64,000 nucleotides of DNA from Procambarus clarkii (taxonomy: Eukaryota > Arthropoda > Malacostraca > Decapoda > Cambaridae). Within the stretch, counting starts at the first letter, position 1. Every line of letters starts with the position of its first letter. The notes under the pieces are model-generated. The model was given only the letters and a program-made list of their open reading frames with translations, was not told where the DNA came from and searched no databases. Both the position numbers and the translations under genes were made by a program. The stretch spans positions 11,219,269 to 11,283,268 of the forward strand of contig NC_091228.1 of NCBI RefSeq assembly GCF_040958095.1, given 5' to 3'. Positions 59,871 through 64,000 of this stretch are shown here, piece after piece.

Positions 59871-61470
59871 TCCCCGACACAATGGATTATTAAAATAAAC
59901 TAACCATACAAGGCAATGAACTCGACTTTATACCTTGTGGAGACTATACTTTAAGAATTAGTTTAATTAGAGACGTTAGTCTTGACCAAAAATCTGTATC
60001 TTTTACTCTAAAATTACAACACCTCTTCATCAACTATTTCGACTAAAGTTCCAAGTAGGATTAAGTTCACTGGTACAGATGGAAACACCAGGTTTCTCTC
60101 TATAGGTCAGTGACAAAACTACAAATCTCAATATTCTCGATTTTGGCTGCAACAAATATTTAGCCTTATACCTGCAAAGGGTTAAGACAGCACAGGATCG
60201 GAGCAAATGGAAAGACTTGCTGTGGTTGCCAAAAACTAGAAAAGTTATGTATAATAAATGGCTTTTCCGGAGAAAGATTATATATTTTTTGACAAAAACT
60301 GTTTAATTGTTCCAGTTGCAAACAATAAGGCACATGTTTACTCTCACTCAGAATACACACAACTGATACTGCTGATATACGCACGTGTAAACAGACTTTT
60401 AATTAACGATGGAAAATTAAAATGCACAATAACCAAAAAGGACACGAGATTATACATACACAAGTAACTGACAGATGTCCCTTTTGATTGGTAATAAAAT
60501 TATAGGCAAACATTATTGCAAGGCAAACAGATAATAACGGAGAGATGATAACTGTAGGATGAAGTCGGATGTGTTCGTTAACATAGTCCACCACTTTTGC
60601 AACGTTGGAATCTTCTAGAAATTTATGAATGAATGTCAGTCCTAGCATCAGTTGTTATCCCAGCACAAGCTATTGATCCTAGCATCATTTTAGTATACTA
60701 GGAATACTATCAGAAGTGTATGTCCTAGCGGCACTCAGTTGGAGGAGGAAGCGTGTAGCTCTGCAATGAGAGAAGAAAATATATATTAATATTTTGGTTG
60801 TGGTAAACTACGACCATATAAATAATAAAGTTGAGTCTCCTGAACCAGTTGCACCTCTTCCACCTATTGCTTCTCACCTTTCACAGCAACGTCTACCATT
60901 TTTTACAAACTCCTCACTGCACCAGAGTTTTCAGACAGTATAGTATATTAGACAATCAGCAAAACAAACTACATACCTTGATAAGGGAAAAACGATGGAA
61001 GAAGAGTACGGTAATTTGTCAATGTCAAGATAACTTGCATTAGTATCGAAGAGCATCACCAAATGGCAGCTAAAGTCAGCTTAGTGTTTGTTTCACTTGC
61101 GAGTCCGGTTGACTCACATGGCTGGCCCCAAGACGCTCTTTTGTAAAGACCATCATTGTTGTCTAACATAGGAGGAGTTAACGTTACTTGGGACATATAT
61201 TGTCTTTATCTTATGGGGTGGGGGGCAGGTAGCTTCCTTAGTTTTATTTGTCATTACTTTTCACGATTGTGGTTCAGTTAAGAAGAGAGAAGACGGGTAA
61301 TACCCTGAATGTATTTCAGATTTATCTTTCCTGACATCATCTTGTTTCCTGTTTCTGCAGCAGAGCTATCGCCCTATAGTGTGGGCATCAGTTGCCCCGG
61401 TGTCTGAATAATACTTGGGTCCTCAACCAAGACTTGTTGAGGGGAGATTCTAAAGGTCCTTGTGCACACA
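59871..61470. other. No gene recognised
   Basis: About 1.6 kb of AT-rich sequence. The longest open frames are under 85 codons and show no recognisable motif; no repeat shared with the rest of the window was seen. Confidence 0.45.
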
Positions 61471-61720
61471 AGTAATTATCAAAGAAGGCGCCAAGGCAGA
61501 AGTCAATGTAGCACCGTCTGTGTCGCAAGATTTTCAAACGGAGCATGATATCACTCAAGATGCCAATACGAAAACAGAAGGGGGCCTAAGGTGAATGATA
61601 TCAAGGTATCGAATTCACCAAGGATTGTAATCAGAGACAACGACTCCTAGAGAGATTAGGAAAGGAAGACACACGAACAGCCAGAAAATCAGGGCAATCG
61701 ACAAGGAGGTTTAAGGCTGG
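61471..61720 (+). repeat. Short interspersed repeat, long copy 4
   Basis: AAGTAATTATCAAAGAAGGC, GATGCCAATACGAAAACAGA, TTCACCAAGGATTGTAATCA and GGAAGACACACGAACAGCCA match copy 1 (25553-25778) in the same order. It diverges in the middle. Confidence 0.65.
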
Positions 61721-62620
61721 ACATGGACAACGCAGTTTGGACAAGAGAGAGCAGGACGTTGTTCCATTAAGTGACCTTAAGTCAGGTAGGTGTGCCTTGT
61801 GTGCATACTTTGTTTTGTTTTCAGTATATTCGTGCTTCGTCGTGCCCTGTGTAACGATGTATCTTGCTCGTTTATACGATTCCACTTGAGTGGACGATAT
61901 GGATTCGTGGGATTGATATCAGTGGAACCGTCTACTTTTTCCTCGTTTGTACTTTCTTGAGTTGGCCCACGCTCCCCTTGTGTCCGGTGCGCCTGGACGT
62001 TTATTAATAAATCACCCATATAGTTCCCATTGGGATTGGGTGGCTGGTTAACCAAGCATTTTTCATAATAAAGTTTTGTATGTTTTGGGATTTTCTGTAT
62101 CATTTGATTCGTTAATGCAAGCAGAATTAACTCGGTTAATGCTGTTTGCAGCTTTCAGGAAAGCAAAATTTGCTGTTGCTATTTGCCTATGTTGGCTGAG
62201 CCGCCCTCCAGGATGACAGCTAAAGACACTTATTGTACTCCATCCAGACACCTCAAGGTTTCGGCTTTTGCAAGTCTTCAATTGTGGCCAACACTGTGGG
62301 AGGCGAGCCTCCTCTTTTTTAAGAATCCTGAAGTTTTGGTATACTGACTTGAGTTAAATTCTTAGTTTTACTGTCTGGGGCTGGGAGATCGGCTGGCATC
62401 TTTACTTGCCTCTGCCACCGCATTTGATAAGGGTTATTAAACAACCTTGGCCTCAGACTTCTGCTGTTTCTGACATATTAGCGGTGGATCCTTGTGGGGT
62501 AAGTGACGGTATTGTAGAAGCCTAGTCCCTTCTTCTGAGTTCGTCCATTGTGTTTGTGAAACGATGGGAGTTCCTTTCCCGTCGAATCGAACTTTCCCAT
62601 CATCAAACCCCATCAAGATG
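61721..62620. other. No gene recognised
   Basis: Short open frames on the minus strand (for example 62281-62063) have no motif. Nothing else was recognised. Confidence 0.4.
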
Positions 62621-62625
62621 GTTTC

Positions 62626-62667
62626 TCATCACCCCCCCCCCCAACTTTTGTTGGAGGGGGGGGGGGG
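62626..62667. repeat. Poly-C/poly-G hairpin
   Basis: A run of 12-13 C followed by AACTTTTGTTGGA and a run of 12 G forms a perfect-looking stem with a TTTT loop and one extra A. Confidence 0.85.
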
Positions 62668-62825
62668 TCATGGTTTTTATAGAAGGCATTTATACCCATC
62701 CTCCCTAGGTTGTAATAGCGGGCATCTCTACGCCTCCTCTTTCCCTTTGTTGTGAGGGAAGGGTAGGGTTTTAATAGAGAGCATCTCTTCTCCTTCTCTT
62801 TCCCTTTGTGGGGGTGAAACGCCAT
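62668..62825. repeat. Imperfect tandem repeat around CTCTTTCCCTTTGT
   Basis: GGTTTTTATAGAAGGCAT, TTGTAATAGCGGGCATCTCT and GGTTTTAATAGAGAGCATCT are related blocks about 55-65 bp apart. The last two are each followed by CTCTTTCCCTTTGT. Confidence 0.6.
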
Positions 62826-64000
62826 AAATTGTTTTATTTACGATATTCACTGAAACAATTAGAGTCAGTCCAGGAATTGTGTGGCGACGGTCTGTCGGTC
62901 CTTGAGAATAACAGTCACACTTTTTAATGCGCTAATGTTTACATGTTGGGTATAGGTCAGGTTGTGTCAGGTGTCCTTGTCCTCTACTATACTGATACCT
63001 GCAGACAGTGTTGTGATCTTTCCCTAATACAAGCCCCTGTCTAGGTGTGATAGTAAGATATTTAGAGCTGTGTGCTGTACACTTTCGAGCTGTGGGTTGA
63101 AGACGCTATTACAGTGTTGGCTGCTGGGATACCTTTCTCAGCTGTTCGTCCCCCAAGCTCTGTGGTCCCGGCCTCTCACCCCTCACTGGCCAGCCTTTCA
63201 TCTTTGTGCTTCTTTATTACTCTCTCTTTCAGTTCAAAGTTGGTTTTCGTCACCAAGGCGCAGTTGGGTATTTGCTCCGGAAAGCTACCGAAGACCAGCC
63301 CAGAAATCAAACATTTAAAGTCATGAAATTCGCTTGTTTGGGCGGCCTCGTTTGCTCCCTGTTCCTGTAGTTGTTCCCTGTGTTGTTCGGGGCTGCTTTA
63401 AGGCGGCTCGTAGTATGTTGGCATTCGGCAACCTACTTCTTCCCTTGTTTCCTGTTCTCTCTCATAATGACACTCAATTTGTCTTCGTTCACAAGTACTT
63501 CCTGGGCAGTATTTACCGATTATGAGGTTGCTCTAGGATCCCTATCGCCACTATGAGCTCACCAGATTATTTTCCTGTGTCTGGGTGGGTGGGAACAAGT
63601 CCAGAGGTGTGACGGGTCAGTAGTGCCGGGGCCTGGCCAGCTATTTAGGCCGCCCAAAAAGGGCCATTTCGTTACATTCAACCCATAATTATACATAAGC
63701 TCTAAGAGATCTGTAAGTACAATTTCGGTCTAGCTATAACGTAGGAGTGTTATGAAAGAATACATGAATAGTTCAAAAGCTACAGAGCAAAATCAATTTG
63801 TACTGAAACTGGAAACTATTCCAGTAATAAAAATGTGATGCAATACATTTTAAATAAGACAAATTTAATTATTAAAAAACTATATTTTATTGGAAAGTCA
63901 ATTCATTTAATTTCATTTTTTATATTTAAGTTATAAATATTTAGCAGAATAAAAAATAGCATTTTGTTGTTGAGGAAAGATGAGGAAGGAAAGACAACCT
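62826..64000. other. No gene recognised
   Basis: Open frames of 60-85 codons at 63070-63556 overlap in different frames and show no family motif. The last 300 bp are AT-rich. Confidence 0.4.

Noticed and set aside
62063-63556. Small host genes near the right end
   Set aside because: Overlapping short frames of 60-85 codons without recognisable domains, splice pattern or consistent strand.

Overview
The window is eukaryotic, intron-type, repeat-saturated DNA, most likely from an arthropod and probably a decapod crustacean. The inference rests on an animal-type histone H2B relic, CR1-like LINEs with (AAAT)n tails, GIY-YIG Penelope-like elements (PLEs), BEL/Pao and Gypsy elements, a tRNA-derived SINE and very long (TA)n tracts. 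No intact host gene was recognised. The only host-gene relic is a broken H2B at the left edge. Almost everything else is transposable-element sequence, much of it nested.

Layout. 1-223: H2B pseudogene (-), with a LINE 5'-UTR-like fragment just upstream. 241-2700: a Jockey/I-type LINE (-) reduced to its 5' UTR and ORF1. 2700-9606: a second LINE of that type (-), with ORF1, endonuclease and RT all recognisable. It is interrupted by a 947-bp palindromic element flanked by TTAA (5035-5981) and by two tail-to-tail CR1-like 3' ends (6854-8237). 9676-45737: what looks like one old BEL/Pao element. Its 5' LTR, primer-binding site and an SGNH-hydrolase-like leader domain lie at 9676-11760. Its zinc knuckle, protease, RT, RNase H and integrase lie at 34309-38290, and its 3' LTR at 40629-45737. 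The 22 kb between the two parts holds, in order, an R2/NeSL-type LINE (restriction-like endonuclease type), a PLE (PLE-1) carrying a young Gypsy element and a CR1-like LINE (itself hit by a solo LTR), and five copies of a second PLE (PLE-2) arranged as inverted pairs around (TA)n tracts. The 3' LTR is split by a 3.65-kb terminal-inverted-repeat element that contains its own 373-bp foldback element.

45870-46375 holds a dispersed repeat. 46386-53335 is a long CR1-like LINE (-), interrupted by a 632-bp insert, by a (TA)n-bounded 3.1-kb array of a 260-bp tRNA-derived SINE unit that flips orientation once, and by another CR1 3' end. 53337-56470 is a decayed Tx1/L1-like LINE (+). A ~385-bp tandem repeat, a 36-bp minisatellite (57786-58555) and small relics follow. 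From about 58.6 kb to the end the sequence is mostly unassigned, with no convincing gene.

The genes do not form a pathway; the biology visible here is transposon activity and decay. The points most worth a second look are the SINE-derived inverted satellite, the association of PLE ends with (TA)n tracts, the exact-register 1.19-kb-arm palindrome, the SGNH-like domain in the BEL leader, and a 70-nt hairpin next to the R2-type LINE. All calls come from reading the sequence and translations by eye; no database search was run.
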